Of a stretch of 42,200 bases of DNA, positions 19,169-26,597 are shown one piece after another (position 1 is the stretch's first letter; every line of letters starts with the position of its first letter). The notes below the pieces were generated by a model. The model ran no database searches and was not told the DNA's origin. It was given only the letters and a program-made list of their open reading frames with translations. The translations under genes were made by a program, and so were the position numbers. This DNA comes from Victivallales bacterium (lineage in GTDB: Bacteria > Verrucomicrobiota > Lentisphaeria > Victivallales > UBA1829), in NCBI GenBank assembly GCA_016285345.1, contig JAEEQN010000028.1, forward strand, positions 1 through 42,200. The letters run 5' to 3'.

Positions 19169-19196
19169 TTGTAATCTCCAAAAAACGTGATATAGT
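19169..19196 (+). promoter_or_regulatory. Promoter of the structured leader, DUF3793 and flavodoxin genes
   Basis: TTGTAA (19169-19174), 16 bases, TATAGT (19191-19196). Transcription should begin near 19203, just before the structured RNA. Confidence 0.6.
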
Positions 19197-19211
19197 AGTT
19201 ACAGGACATAA

Positions 19212-19397
19212 AAGTCCCGGAACCATTCCGCGGCGTATCGGTGCAGGTCCGCCGTTTCCAAAATGGGAGAATGTGAAAAAGGGTCCGGCGTCCCGTCCGA
19301 GTTCGGGTTTCAGCTCGGTTTCAACGGGTGCGCTGGTTAGGGTATGCAGGTGCGGATCCGGTTTCCCAACCGGATTTGCAGGGTGGTTCCGGGACTT
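19212..19397 (+). ncRNA. Multi-helix structured leader RNA, riboswitch-like, class unknown
   Basis: A perfect 14-bp helix closes the element: AAGTCCCGGAACCA (19212-19225) with TGGTTCCGGGACTT (19384-19397). Inside are three more helices. P2 is CGGCG 19231-19235 with 19250-19254. P3 is CCCGT+CCGAG 19292-19301 with 19314-19318 and 19324-19328, carrying a TTTCA bulge. P4 is a 13-bp hairpin, 19351-19363 with 19368-19380, with a TCCC loop. The element begins about 10 bases after the predicted transcript start and ends about 70 bases before the DUF3793 start codon. TGCAGG occurs three times (19242, 19345 and 19378). It does not match the FMN, cobalamin or TPP consensus as remembered. A cis-regulatory RNA sensing a cofactor or metal is inferred. 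Confidence 0.6.
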
Positions 19398-19470
19398 GTC
19401 TTTTCTCCGAATCTTACGTCGAGCCCCGTGGAACGGCGTTTTGTTTTTGAAAGTTAGGTTAAACAAAGTT

Positions 19471-20097
19471 ATGCCATCAACAAGCTGTTGCAATCACCGG
19501 AAAAATCTCCTGCGTTTTCTCCTGCTGAAGACCGCCGCTGTCCGGCACGGCGTGAAACCAGGCGAACTGCTCCGCGTGAGGCGCTGTTTTACGGAGGAAA
19601 CGTCGTCGGGCGAGCCCGTGTGCCTGCACAGGCGCGACATCCTCAACATCTTGGAACTGGACTACATCGAACTGCGTGTGGAACGCGAGAGTTCGCTGGT
19701 GCTGTTCTATCACGCAGAAGCCATGGAAAAAGCGCTTCGTGATCCGGCGAACCGCGCAATCCTTACACGATGCGGCTATCCGGTCGATGCGGATTTCCGT
19801 AAATTGCTGGCCGAGCTTCAACGACGCTTTCAGCCCGGACAGGATTTGCCGCACGAAGTCGGCGTCTTCCTGGGCTACCCGGCAAAGGACGTGGCGGGGT
19901 TTATGGCGAATCTCCCTCGGACACCGGTGGAGCACGCCCGCTGGGCGGTCTACGGCGATGCGGAGGAATCCGTCGCGCGGATGACGCTGTACCGGAGGAT
20001 CGAGGCGGCGGCCGAACGTGTCTTGAACGTCTGCGGCGATACGCGGACTTTTCTGGAACATATATCCACCCTCAACACAACAATAGGAGTCATGTAA
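19471..20097 (+). CDS. DUF3793 family protein
   Basis: A 208-residue protein. The HEVGVFLGYPAKDVAGFM block, the WAVYGDAEES block and the central LVLFYHAEAMEKAL region match the DUF3793 family as remembered, a family of unknown function common in anaerobes. The N-terminus contains a CC pair and HRKNLLRF. The ATG at 19471 is preferred because a longer GTG-started frame would translate through the structured leader and adds a low-quality sequence. The Shine-Dalgarno sequence is weak. The stop codon directly abuts the flavodoxin ATG, so the two are coupled. The pairing suggests a role in low-iron or flavin-dependent electron transfer. Confidence 0.8.
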   Translation: MPSTSCCNHRKNLLRFLLLKTAAVRHGVKPGELLRVRRCFTEETSSGEPVCLHRRDILNILELDYIELRVERESSLVLFYHAEAMEKALRDPANRAILTRCGYPVDADFRKLLAELQRRFQPGQDLPHEVGVFLGYPAKDVAGFMANLPRTPVEHARWAVYGDAEESVARMTLYRRIEAAAERVLNVCGDTRTFLEHISTLNTTIGVM

Positions 20098-20592
20098 ATG
20101 GCAAACGTAAAAATCATCTTCGGAAGTACGACCGGCGCAACGGAAAGCGCGGCCGCCGAGATCGCGGCGGCGTTCGGCGTCACGGCGGTCAACATCGCAA
20201 ACGCATCGGCGGAGGATTTCAAGGCCGACCTGCTGATCCTTGGGAGTTCCACCTGGGGACTCGGCGAGCTTCAGGACGACTGGGCCGCGAAGATCGGCCT
20301 TCTCGAACAGGCCGACCTCAAAGGGAAGCTCGTGGCGGTCTTCGGACTTGGCGACCAGAGCGGATTCGCCGACACCTATTGCGACGCGATGGGCATCCTC
20401 GCGAAGAAGGCGAAAGACCGCGGCGCCCTGCTGATCGGGCAGACCTCGGCGGAAGGTTACGGTCACAGTTCGTCCGTCGCGGAGGAGAACAAGCTCTTCT
20501 GCGGCCTCGCGCTCGACGACAACAACGAGTCAGAAAAGACCTCGTCGCGCATCGGCGCGTGGGTCGAGACGCTGAAGCATCACCTCGGCTGA
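20098..20592 (+). CDS. fldA: Flavodoxin
   Basis: A 164-residue flavodoxin, an FMN-carrying electron shuttle that replaces ferredoxin when iron is scarce. The phosphate-binding loop GSTTGATES (9-17), the first FMN loop SSTWGLGELQDDW and the second loop GLGDQSGFADTYCDAMG are all clear. The length fits a long-chain flavodoxin. It follows the DUF3793 gene with no gap and is followed by a strong terminator. Low iron is the usual inducer of such genes, and a possible operator overlaps the promoter. Confidence 0.96.
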   Translation: MANVKIIFGSTTGATESAAAEIAAAFGVTAVNIANASAEDFKADLLILGSSTWGLGELQDDWAAKIGLLEQADLKGKLVAVFGLGDQSGFADTYCDAMGILAKKAKDRGALLIGQTSAEGYGHSSSVAEENKLFCGLALDDNNESEKTSSRIGAWVETLKHHLG

Positions 20593-20616
20593 TCCGCTGA
20601 TCTCGCTGAATTCCTT

Positions 20617-20670
20617 CGGGCGGGCGCTGCCGCATCTTGGACCGTGCGGCGGCATTCCGCCCGTTTTTTT
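20617..20670 (+). terminator. Rho-independent terminator of the flavodoxin operon
   Basis: CGGGCGG (20617-20623) pairs with CCGCCCG (20657-20663), with an inner GCC GCA/TGC GGC stem, and seven T's follow. Confidence 0.9.
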
Positions 20671-20754
20671 GGTTTTTCCACGATTCGTGTCACGAAACAC
20701 AAAAAATCACCATGTTTCACGATGTATGAAAAATGGTGATTCTGAGGTCAAAAT

Positions 20755-20831
<77 letters not shown>

Positions 20832-20864
20832 ACTGCCAAGACGCAAATCAAATTGCGTGATAAT

Positions 20865-20892
20865 ACTATACTCCGGTTTTGTAAAAAATCAA
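20865..20892 (-). promoter_or_regulatory. Promoter of tRNA-Arg
   Basis: On the minus strand TTGATT (20887-20892), 16 bases, TATAGT (20865-20870). The -35 box is identical to that of tRNA-Leu, with the same spacer length. Confidence 0.65.
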
Positions 20893-20938
20893 GCGGTTTT
20901 CTGTCAAAAAGTCGGATTTTGCGGCGAAATACGAATAT

Positions 20939-20973
20939 CCCGGCTCGTGATTTTCGCGATGGCCGAAGCCGGG
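20939..20973 (-). terminator. Possible terminator of the paralogue operon
   Basis: CCCGGCT and AGCCGGG form a perfect 7-bp stem with a long loop, about 40 bases after the stop of the 201-residue protein. The tail is only moderately T-rich. Confidence 0.35.
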
Positions 20974-21010
20974 TGCGGAAATACGGAGTTTTACGCCGTG
21001 TTCCGGCGAG

Positions 21011-21616
21011 TTACTGGAGCTCGTTCAGGAAGGTCGCGCTCAGGTTGTGGATGGCCTGGATCGTGCCGCCGAGCGCCTGCCGCTCGTCCTCGTTCATGTC
21101 CGGGACGACTTCCTGTTCGATCGCATAGATGTTCTGCAGGGAGGATTGAGCGCGCATGACGGCGTCGGCGCGCTGCTGGTCGTTCATCCCGGCTGCGAGC
21201 TGGCCCGCGTTGGCTGTGACGGCGTTGAGGATGACGTTCACGATGCCGAGCGCGAACTTCGTCTTGTTCTTGTCCTCCTCGGACTGTTCGCGGTAGGTGT
21301 CGAGCGCCTGCCAGGCGGATTCGACGGCCTCCTCCGGCGTCTGCTCGTGAAGCTCCTTGTGTTCGCCTTCGTTGTTCGCGGCGTTGTTCTGCTGAACGGG
21401 CGCCATGCCGGAGAACGTGGAGCCGATGTCGACTTTACGGCGGACTCGCGGGCCGTGACGGCGTTCGGGAGCGGGCGGCTCGGCCTCGGCCACGGTCTCT
21501 TCTTCCGCAGGCGGGGGCGTACTGGTATTCTGGAGGATCTTGATCGTGGCGACCGTCAGGAAGGCGGCGAGGATGACGCCGCAGACGGCGACGAGAATGG
21601 TATTTTTCTTTTCCAT
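21011..21616 (-). CDS. Membrane-anchored protein, paralogue B
   Basis: A 201-residue protein of unrecognised family. Residues about 7-28 form a transmembrane anchor. A Pro/Glu-rich linker (about 32-55), a basic RRHGPRVRRK patch and a helical C-terminal domain (about 85-201) follow. The C-terminal domain aligns with the neighbouring upstream gene product: shared features are EEAV-x-A, ITAN/ISQNAGQ, an Asp/Pro-E-QR segment, then LGGTIQAIHNL against FGGVFQSMRNL. The two genes are 26 bases apart in one operon and arose by tandem duplication. It is probably anchored in the inner membrane with the domain in the periplasm. Function unknown. Confidence 0.72.
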   Translation of the reverse strand: MEKKNTILVAVCGVILAAFLTVATIKILQNTSTPPPAEEETVAEAEPPAPERRHGPRVRRKVDIGSTFSGMAPVQQNNAANNEGEHKELHEQTPEEAVESAWQALDTYREQSEEDKNKTKFALGIVNVILNAVTANAGQLAAGMNDQQRADAVMRAQSSLQNIYAIEQEVVPDMNEDERQALGGTIQAIHNLSATFLNELQ

Positions 21617-21642
21617 GGGGACTGTATCCTATTTTCGTCAGC

Positions 21643-22230
21643 TCAGAAGGTCGCGGAGTTCAGCAGGGATTCGTTGAGGTTGCGCATGGACTGGAACACG
21701 CCGCCGAACACCTGTGCCTCTTCGGGCGTTATGTCATACATCATCTCCTCCTGCACGGCGGAGAGAAGTTCAAGCGAGGTCCCGGCGGAGTTGACGAGGC
21801 GGTCGCGCTGTTCCGGGCTCATCTGCTGGATGAACTGGCCGGCGTTCTGCGAGATGCCGTTCATGAACCCCGCGGCGATGTTCATGACCATGGCCATCTG
21901 CTGTTTTTCCTGCGGAGACGCTTCCCGGTAGGAGGCGAGGATGTCACGGGCGGCATTGACCGCCTCTTCGCGGGTGGGCATGTTCTGTCCCTGCATCGGG
22001 TTCATGGTGTTGATGCTGGAGTTGAGGTCGCGTCTCTGACGCTGGCGGCGCGGCTGCGGAGCGGGTTCCTCGACGACGGGTTCGGGTTCTTCGACGACGG
22101 GTTCTTCGACGACCGCGACCGGGGTCGGCGCGACCGTGTCCTTGTGATTCTTCAGGAGGATGAATCCCCCGACGACGAGTGCGGCGGCCAGGATGAGGAC
22201 GACGGGCAGGATGACGGTATTCTTATTCAT
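21643..22230 (-). CDS. Membrane-anchored protein, paralogue A
   Basis: A 195-residue protein with the same layout as its downstream neighbour: an N-terminal membrane span (about 6-26), a repetitive linker (EEPVVEEPEPVVEEPAP, 42-58), the basic patch RRQRQRR and a helical C-terminal domain. The linker repeats resemble spacers that cross the periplasm or peptidoglycan. The ATG at 22230 is chosen because AAGGA lies 8 bases before it; a TTG two codons earlier is too close to that site. The promoter at 22270-22298 has a consensus TTGACA. Function unknown. Confidence 0.72.
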   Translation of the reverse strand: MNKNTVILPVVLILAAALVVGGFILLKNHKDTVAPTPVAVVEEPVVEEPEPVVEEPAPQPRRQRQRRDLNSSINTMNPMQGQNMPTREEAVNAARDILASYREASPQEKQQMAMVMNIAAGFMNGISQNAGQFIQQMSPEQRDRLVNSAGTSLELLSAVQEEMMYDITPEEAQVFGGVFQSMRNLNESLLNSATF

Positions 22231-22269
22231 GATCAAATTCCTTTTATGTTTGTTATGTTATGCTACACT

Positions 22270-22298
22270 ACTAAACCACGTTTCCCGCGCATTGTCAA
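22270..22298 (-). promoter_or_regulatory. Promoter of the paralogue operon
   Basis: On the minus strand TTGACA (22293-22298), 17 bases, TTTAGT (22270-22275). An A/T tract with TTTTTTCGAAAAAA (22313-22326) sits just upstream, like an UP element. Confidence 0.5.
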
Positions 22299-22396
22299 GC
22301 AGAAATGTCTTTTTTTTTCGAAAAAAGTTCTTCTTGACTGTGCGAAACGGAGAGGAATCCTCGTGCAGTTGATTGATTGCCGGAAATGTTTCGGGT

Positions 22397-23257
22397 TCAG
22401 GCGAGTTCGGCGGCTTCAGGCTCCGGCTCCACGCCCTCGCTGGCCTTGATATACTGTCCGCAGAGGTAGCAGTTGCAGAAAAGATAGCAGAAACACAGTG
22501 CGAGCAGCGAGAAGATGATGCCGATCGAGAGCAGAATCCATGCGATGAGCGGCGGACACTGCCTGGAGATGAACGTGAAAATCGCGTTGGAACCGAAAAC
22601 GAGGCAGAAAAGCCAGTACAGGATCACCATCATGCCGACAATCCCGAGCAGGAATTCCTTCCATATCTTCAGCAGGAGCAGGATGGAACGCCAGAGCATC
22701 CTGAACGGGTTGACGGTCTTGTCGCGCGTCAGCACCGGGATCACAATGCACATGGAGACAACCCACGCAATGTTCACCGGGGTGATCAGCAGGGACCATG
22801 TCACCAAACTCCAGAAGTGGGAGGCGGCGGTGCGCCAGCCGCGTCTAAACTCGGCTTTCTGGCCATTCCATACACGGATGATCTCGCTGTCCAGCGTGAG
22901 CAGCAGGAAATTCGAAATGAACGTGCCGAAGAACTGGAGAGTCAGCGCAACAACGATCAATATGGCCTTGTTCCCCTGCTGGTTGTAGAATGCATTGAAC
23001 TCCGCCTGTGTGTGGCACGGCTGCCCCATCAGAGCGGGATAGAGAAAGAAGCCGCCGAGGAACAGTCCGATGTAGAACACCTGGAGCAGAAGGTTCACGG
23101 AGGCGAGGTTGAGCAGGACGGAGTCGCGGACGGAGATCAGGAGCGAGTTTTTCAGCATTCTGCTGACGGAGGAAACAGTAGATTCGGACTTGACGGGCGC
23201 GGGCGCGCCGGAGATCATGGTATCGGAAGAAATCATGGAAGAAGACCTTTCATTCAT
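22397..23257 (-). CDS. Multi-span membrane protein regulated with a GntR-type repressor
   Basis: A 286-residue protein with about six hydrophobic segments, a Ser-rich cytoplasmic N-terminus (1-35) and an acidic C-terminus (EGVEPEPEAAELA). A conserved-looking FISNFLLLTLDSEIIRVWNGQ segment and a Cys-rich last helix (CFCYLFCNCYLCG) stand out. The family was not recognised. It overlaps the upstream GntR gene by 4 bases (ATGA), so its expression follows that regulator. YtrA-type repressors usually control membrane transporters, which hints at a transport or envelope stress role. No ATPase partner is adjacent. Confidence 0.72.
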   Translation of the reverse strand: MNERSSSMISSDTMISGAPAPVKSESTVSSVSRMLKNSLLISVRDSVLLNLASVNLLLQVFYIGLFLGGFFLYPALMGQPCHTQAEFNAFYNQQGNKAILIVVALTLQFFGTFISNFLLLTLDSEIIRVWNGQKAEFRRGWRTAASHFWSLVTWSLLITPVNIAWVVSMCIVIPVLTRDKTVNPFRMLWRSILLLLKIWKEFLLGIVGMMVILYWLFCLVFGSNAIFTFISRQCPPLIAWILLSIGIIFSLLALCFCYLFCNCYLCGQYIKASEGVEPEPEAAELA

Positions 23258-23661
23258 TTGATGTTTTTCGTATTGGCGGCGTGTTTCGCGGTCAGGTAGT
23301 CGGAAATGTCCTGTTCCGAGATGCCGAACATCCCGGCGGACGTAACCAGCGAAGCGAAGAGAGTATCCAGGTGGCGCCGTTTTTCCTCGTCGGTGAGGGT
23401 GCGGCGGGCATCGTCACGCTCGGCGACGAAACAACCCATGCCGCGGCGCGTTTCGATGAGCCCGGCGAGTTCCAGTTCGCGGTACGCCTTCGCCACCGTG
23501 TTCGGGTTCACGTTCAACTCCGCGGTCACGTCGCGGATTGACGGGATCTTTTCGCCCGGCGTGAGTGTCCCGGAGAGAATCTTCCCGGAGAGCAGCTGGA
23601 CGATCTGCCGGTAGATCGGGACCCCCGATGAGAAGTTCAAGGTCAGTTCGGAAACATTCAT
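23254..23661 (-). CDS. GntR family repressor, YtrA-type
   Basis: A 135-residue regulator. The winged helix (about 13-80) reads PIYRQIVQLLSGKILSG, then PGEKIPSIRDV, then VNPNTVAKAYRELELAGLIE and RGMGCFV, the classic GntR pattern. The short C-terminus (about 50 residues, mostly helical) marks the YtrA subfamily, which lacks a large ligand domain. It is the first gene of a two-gene operon with a membrane protein. A near-perfect palindrome covers its own -10 box, indicating autoregulation. The inducer is unknown; related systems respond to envelope-active agents. Confidence 0.92.
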   Translation of the reverse strand: MNVSELTLNFSSGVPIYRQIVQLLSGKILSGTLTPGEKIPSIRDVTAELNVNPNTVAKAYRELELAGLIETRRGMGCFVAERDDARRTLTDEEKRRHLDTLFASLVTSAGMFGISEQDISDYLTAKHAANTKNIK

Positions 23662-23705
23662 GGTTTGGAAAAAACTCCGTTGGTGTTAAGGTGTGATTGT
23701 TTCGC

Positions 23706-23729
23706 GGTGTACTATTAAAATAGCACACC
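23706..23729. promoter_or_regulatory. Palindromic operator over the gntR -10 box
   Basis: On the minus strand the arms GGTGTGCTATT and AATAGTACACC flank TT; they match at 10 of 11 positions. The -10 hexamer lies in the centre, so a bound repressor would block RNA polymerase. A further GGTGT half-site lies just upstream (near 23734). Confidence 0.65.
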
Positions 23730-23745
23730 AAAACACCAATGTCAA
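23717..23745 (-). promoter_or_regulatory. Promoter of the gntR-membrane protein operon
   Basis: On the minus strand TTGACA (23740-23745), 17 bases, TATTTT (23717-23722). TTTTTCGAAAAA (23761-23772) lies upstream of the -35, as at two other promoters. Confidence 0.7.
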
Positions 23746-23790
23746 ACGGAATGTTTCTTTTTTTTCGAAAAAGATGTTTTTGAGCTCGAA

Positions 23791-24276
23791 TTACCGCTTT
23801 TCCTCGTCGGTCCATTCCGAGTACGGATGCCGGACGAGGCGAGAATTGCGGAATCTCGGTTCGTGCGAGACTTCACGTCCGAGCCACGGAGGAGCCGGAA
23901 ACTCGCGGTCGGGAGAATCAAGTTCAATCTCTGCCACGATCAGGCCCGCGTTCTGCCCGGCGAATTCGTCGACCTCCCAGGTGAACCCGCCGAACGGCAC
24001 ATACCAGCGGCGTTTGAGGATGACGGGCTTGGCGCAGAAACTGGAAAGGAACGTGACCGCGTCCGCCACGGGGATGGGGTACTCGAACTCGGCGCGGGAG
24101 ATGCCGGAGACAGGGCCCTTGATCGTGAGGCGGGCTTTGTCGCCCGCGATGCGTGCGCGGACAGTCACGCCGTCGCCGGTGGGGAAATACCCCTGCTGGA
24201 ATTCCTTGAACGAGGTTGCGGAATCTTTCCAGGAAAGGTCTTTAACGAGGAATTTACGTTCGATTTCGACGGCCAT
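23791..24276 (-). CDS. CYTH-domain protein, probable triphosphatase
   Basis: A 161-residue protein that is one CYTH (tunnel-fold) domain. The N-terminal EIERKFLV motif, paired Arg/Lys strands (TVRARI, ARLTIKGP), KRRWYVPF and the acidic strands WEVDEF and VAEIEL together form the metal and triphosphate site. Stand-alone bacterial CYTH proteins of this size usually hydrolyse inorganic triphosphate or related triphosphates; a few are adenylate cyclases. It lies 50 bases after the flavoprotein gene, on the same strand, and is likely cotranscribed with it. The substrate cannot be told from sequence. Confidence 0.9.
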   Translation of the reverse strand: MAVEIERKFLVKDLSWKDSATSFKEFQQGYFPTGDGVTVRARIAGDKARLTIKGPVSGISRAEFEYPIPVADAVTFLSSFCAKPVILKRRWYVPFGGFTWEVDEFAGQNAGLIVAEIELDSPDREFPAPPWLGREVSHEPRFRNSRLVRHPYSEWTDEEKR

Positions 24277-24326
24277 GGGGAGAGGCTTTCTGCGGGAATG
24301 AGGGAGAAAACGGTTGCGGCTTATGT

Positions 24327-25283
24327 TCAGAATGCGGGGAGTTTGGGCTTGGGGCGGTAGGTCTTCGGCGGCATCTCGGCGATCTTGCCCGCGATGATGT
24401 CCGCGACGGCCTCGCCCTGGTCCTTCGATGCGAGCCAGAGGCCGGTGATCACGCCGTTCAGCTCGGCGCAGTCGCCGACGGCATAGACGTCCGGCGCGGA
24501 GATCCGGAGCGCGGCGTCCACGACGATCCCGCGGTTGCAGGCGAGCCCGGCGTTTTTCGCAAGTTCGAGGTTGGCGCGGATCCCGGCGGAAACGAGCACG
24601 AGCGAGGCGGGAACCGCAGTGCCGTCCTTGAGGAAAAGCTGGGCGGACGCCTCGTCGAAACGGTCAACCGCCGCGCCGGTGTAGACCGTGAATCCGGCGT
24701 TCGTGAAATTGGAGAGAAGCGCGGCGGATTCCTCCTCGTTCATCTGAAGCGGGAGCAGACGCGGCGCGGTCTCGATGATGGAAACGGAAAGCCCGCGTTT
24801 GTGGAGCGACCAGGCGGCTTCCAGTCCGAGCAGGCCGCCGCCGATGACCGCGGCGCTTTTCCCCGGTTCGCAGAGCGCGACCAGGGCATCGGCGTCCGGA
24901 AGCTCGCGGAGGACATGCACGCACGAGCTTGCTGCCAGACCTGGAATCGGCGGCACGAACGCATGCGCGCCGACTGCCAGCACGAGGATGTCCCAGGCAT
25001 ACTCCCCGGCGACGGTCGTGAGCTTGTGCGAGGCGGGATCAATGGCCGTCACGGGCTCGCCGAGGTGAAGCTCCGCGCCCCAGTCCGCCATCTGTTCCGG
25101 CGAGGAGAGGATGAGCTTTTCGCGCGGGAGCGTGCCCGCGAGGTATTCGGGGAGACGCATTTTCGCGTAGAACCCGACGGGTGCGGCATCGAAGAGCAGG
25201 ATTTCGGCTTCGGGGAGGTTGAGACGAAGGCGTTTCACGGCGTAGGATCCGGCGGCTCCGGCTCCGCAGACTGCAATTTTCAT
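24327..25283 (-). CDS. FAD-dependent pyridine nucleotide oxidoreductase (rubredoxin-reductase-like)
   Basis: A 318-residue flavoprotein with two dinucleotide-binding folds: FAD at IAVCGAGAAGSYA (3-15) and NAD(P)H at AVIGGGLLGLEAAWSL (145-160). The FAD-contacting VYAVGDCAE lies near residues 264-272. It resembles NADH:rubredoxin reductases and the N-terminal part of NirB. It lacks the usual C-terminal interface domain, being about 70-80 residues shorter than common NADH oxidases. No redox-active CxxC is present, so it is not a thioredoxin reductase. The electron acceptor is probably rubredoxin or another small iron protein. A GAGG site and its own promoter precede the start. Confidence 0.86.
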   Translation of the reverse strand: MKIAVCGAGAAGSYAVKRLRLNLPEAEILLFDAAPVGFYAKMRLPEYLAGTLPREKLILSSPEQMADWGAELHLGEPVTAIDPASHKLTTVAGEYAWDILVLAVGAHAFVPPIPGLAASSCVHVLRELPDADALVALCEPGKSAAVIGGGLLGLEAAWSLHKRGLSVSIIETAPRLLPLQMNEEESAALLSNFTNAGFTVYTGAAVDRFDEASAQLFLKDGTAVPASLVLVSAGIRANLELAKNAGLACNRGIVVDAALRISAPDVYAVGDCAELNGVITGLWLASKDQGEAVADIIAGKIAEMPPKTYRPKPKLPAF

Positions 25284-25379
25284 ACGTTCCTCACTACAGG
25301 TTGGGTTGTAAGCTCATTTTGAGGCGGGGACCACGGATAAACGAGTACGTTTTGCAACGTCAACGGTATCCTGTGCAAC

Positions 25380-25407
25380 AATATAGCATATCAAACCGTT
25401 TTTTCAA
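25380..25407 (-). promoter_or_regulatory. Promoter of the flavoprotein-CYTH genes
   Basis: On the minus strand TTGAAA (25402-25407), 16 bases, TATATT (25380-25385), preceded by TGC. The transcript would start about 85 bases before the ATG. Confidence 0.6.
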
Positions 25408-25488
25408 AGACCGCGGAACGAAAAAACAGAAAATGATCGTAAAAGGGGGAGACGACAAGATGGAAAAACGAGCCCACTCAGCCGGAAA

Positions 25489-26397
25489 TCAGCCGCGTTT
25501 CTTCGCGATGATGCGGTCCTTGAACCGGAGGTCCAGAGACCGTTCCTCATCATGATTCCGGACGGAGGATTCCAGTTTGGGGAGAAGCCGCCCGAAAATA
25601 TCGTCACGAAGCTGTTCCTCGCGAACCCGAAGGGGAATCAGGATGGTGAACGCCCCCGGATCGTTTCTGTAGAGGAGGTCGCACTGGATGAAGTCCTGGG
25701 AGATGTAGACTAGCTTCGGGTGCACGTCGGTATACTCCAGCCGCGTGAGACGGAGGAAATCAAGAACGGTGCGGATGGAGGAATCGTTGAGGATTTCGCC
25801 ACGTTTGAATGGATCGGCTTCGTGCGAGGCGCGGACGGCCGACGGCTTGCAGGAAAGCGCGGGCAACGAACCGGAAACGTCGTAGTAGGAGGTTTTGTCG
25901 AGGACGGTCGCGGAATCGTCGATGTAGAAATTCGCACCGAGGTTCGCGACGGGGATGCGCTCGTGCAGTTCGAAGATCAGCTGGTCCGGCAGGACGCGGC
26001 GGATGTCGGCACGTTCGAGCTCGGGGATCTCCGAACGAAGTTTCGCGGCCATTGCGGCGAGGTCATATTCCTTCTTGCCCGAAAACATCGGAGTCTCGCC
26101 GGACTGAATACGAAGGATTGAGAGGATGCGGTCCATGCGCGCCTGGCGTTCGTCGGGATCGGCGGGGCTCCAGTAGCCGGAGTTTCCGGCAAGGCGGACG
26201 CTGTTTACGACGAGGCGCGGATTGTTCGGGAAAAGTGCGAGGTAGGCGAGCCACAGGAGGACGCCGATGATCACGGGGATGCACACGGCGAGAGAAAGCC
26301 CGATCCAGAATTTTGCTTTTTTGGAGAGGCCCGGACGGGGCACTTTGTCATTGTTCAGATCATCAGGGACTGGAGAGGAAGGTTTCACTGGCTTCAC
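25489..26397 (-). CDS. FtsQ-like single-span membrane protein with POTRA-type domain
   Basis: A protein of about 302 residues. A short Pro-rich cytoplasmic tail precedes a transmembrane helix (about 29-54). A POTRA-like start VVNSVRLAGNSGYW follows, then MFSGKKEYDLAAMAAKLRSEIPELERADIRRVLPDQLIFELHER-type text (LRSEIPELERADIRRV and LIFELHERIPVA), the order seen in FtsQ/DivIB. FtsQ links the early and late division proteins in the inner membrane. The gene is not in a dcw cluster, so the assignment rests on fold-like features only. The GTG at 26397 is chosen because the -10 box lies inside the longer alternative frame; other starts nearby are possible and the SD is poor. Confidence 0.6.
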   Translation of the reverse strand: MKPVKPSSPVPDDLNNDKVPRPGLSKKAKFWIGLSLAVCIPVIIGVLLWLAYLALFPNNPRLVVNSVRLAGNSGYWSPADPDERQARMDRILSILRIQSGETPMFSGKKEYDLAAMAAKLRSEIPELERADIRRVLPDQLIFELHERIPVANLGANFYIDDSATVLDKTSYYDVSGSLPALSCKPSAVRASHEADPFKRGEILNDSSIRTVLDFLRLTRLEYTDVHPKLVYISQDFIQCDLLYRNDPGAFTILIPLRVREEQLRDDIFGRLLPKLESSVRNHDEERSLDLRFKDRIIAKKRG

Positions 26398-26433
26398 CGG
26401 AAAACAGAAGGTTCCAACGTATGGGATTATTTT

Positions 26434-26462
26434 AATATAACGCACGGACAGAAAAATGCGAA
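26434..26462 (-). promoter_or_regulatory. Promoter of the FtsQ-like gene
   Basis: On the minus strand TTCGCA (26457-26462), 17 bases, TATATT (26434-26439). Confidence 0.45.
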
Positions 26463-26597
26463 CGGAAAAAGACGAAAACCGGCTTTTTTCTGAAAGAACG
26501 CACGGATTCTACAGCGTTCTATGTGTCTTGTCTGCATGTTTCGACTTTCCGACGCCACCGGATGACAGACAAAAAACGTTTCCCGCGCATACGCGCA

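Noticed and set aside
19212..19397. Assignment of the structured leader to FMN, cobalamin or TPP riboswitches
   Set aside because: The conserved strings of those classes (for example the FMN GGCGGTA/AGTCCGCGA blocks, the cobalamin GCCACTG box and the TPP CTGAGA) are not present.
19273..19470. An N-terminal extension of the DUF3793 protein from a GTG at 19273
   Set aside because: The ribosome site would be only 3 bases away, the added 66 residues look non-natural, and the DNA folds into the structured leader. The family begins near the ATG at 19471.
26398..26445. Longer start of the FtsQ-like gene at 26445
   Set aside because: The TATATT promoter element falls inside this extension, so it cannot be part of the transcript.
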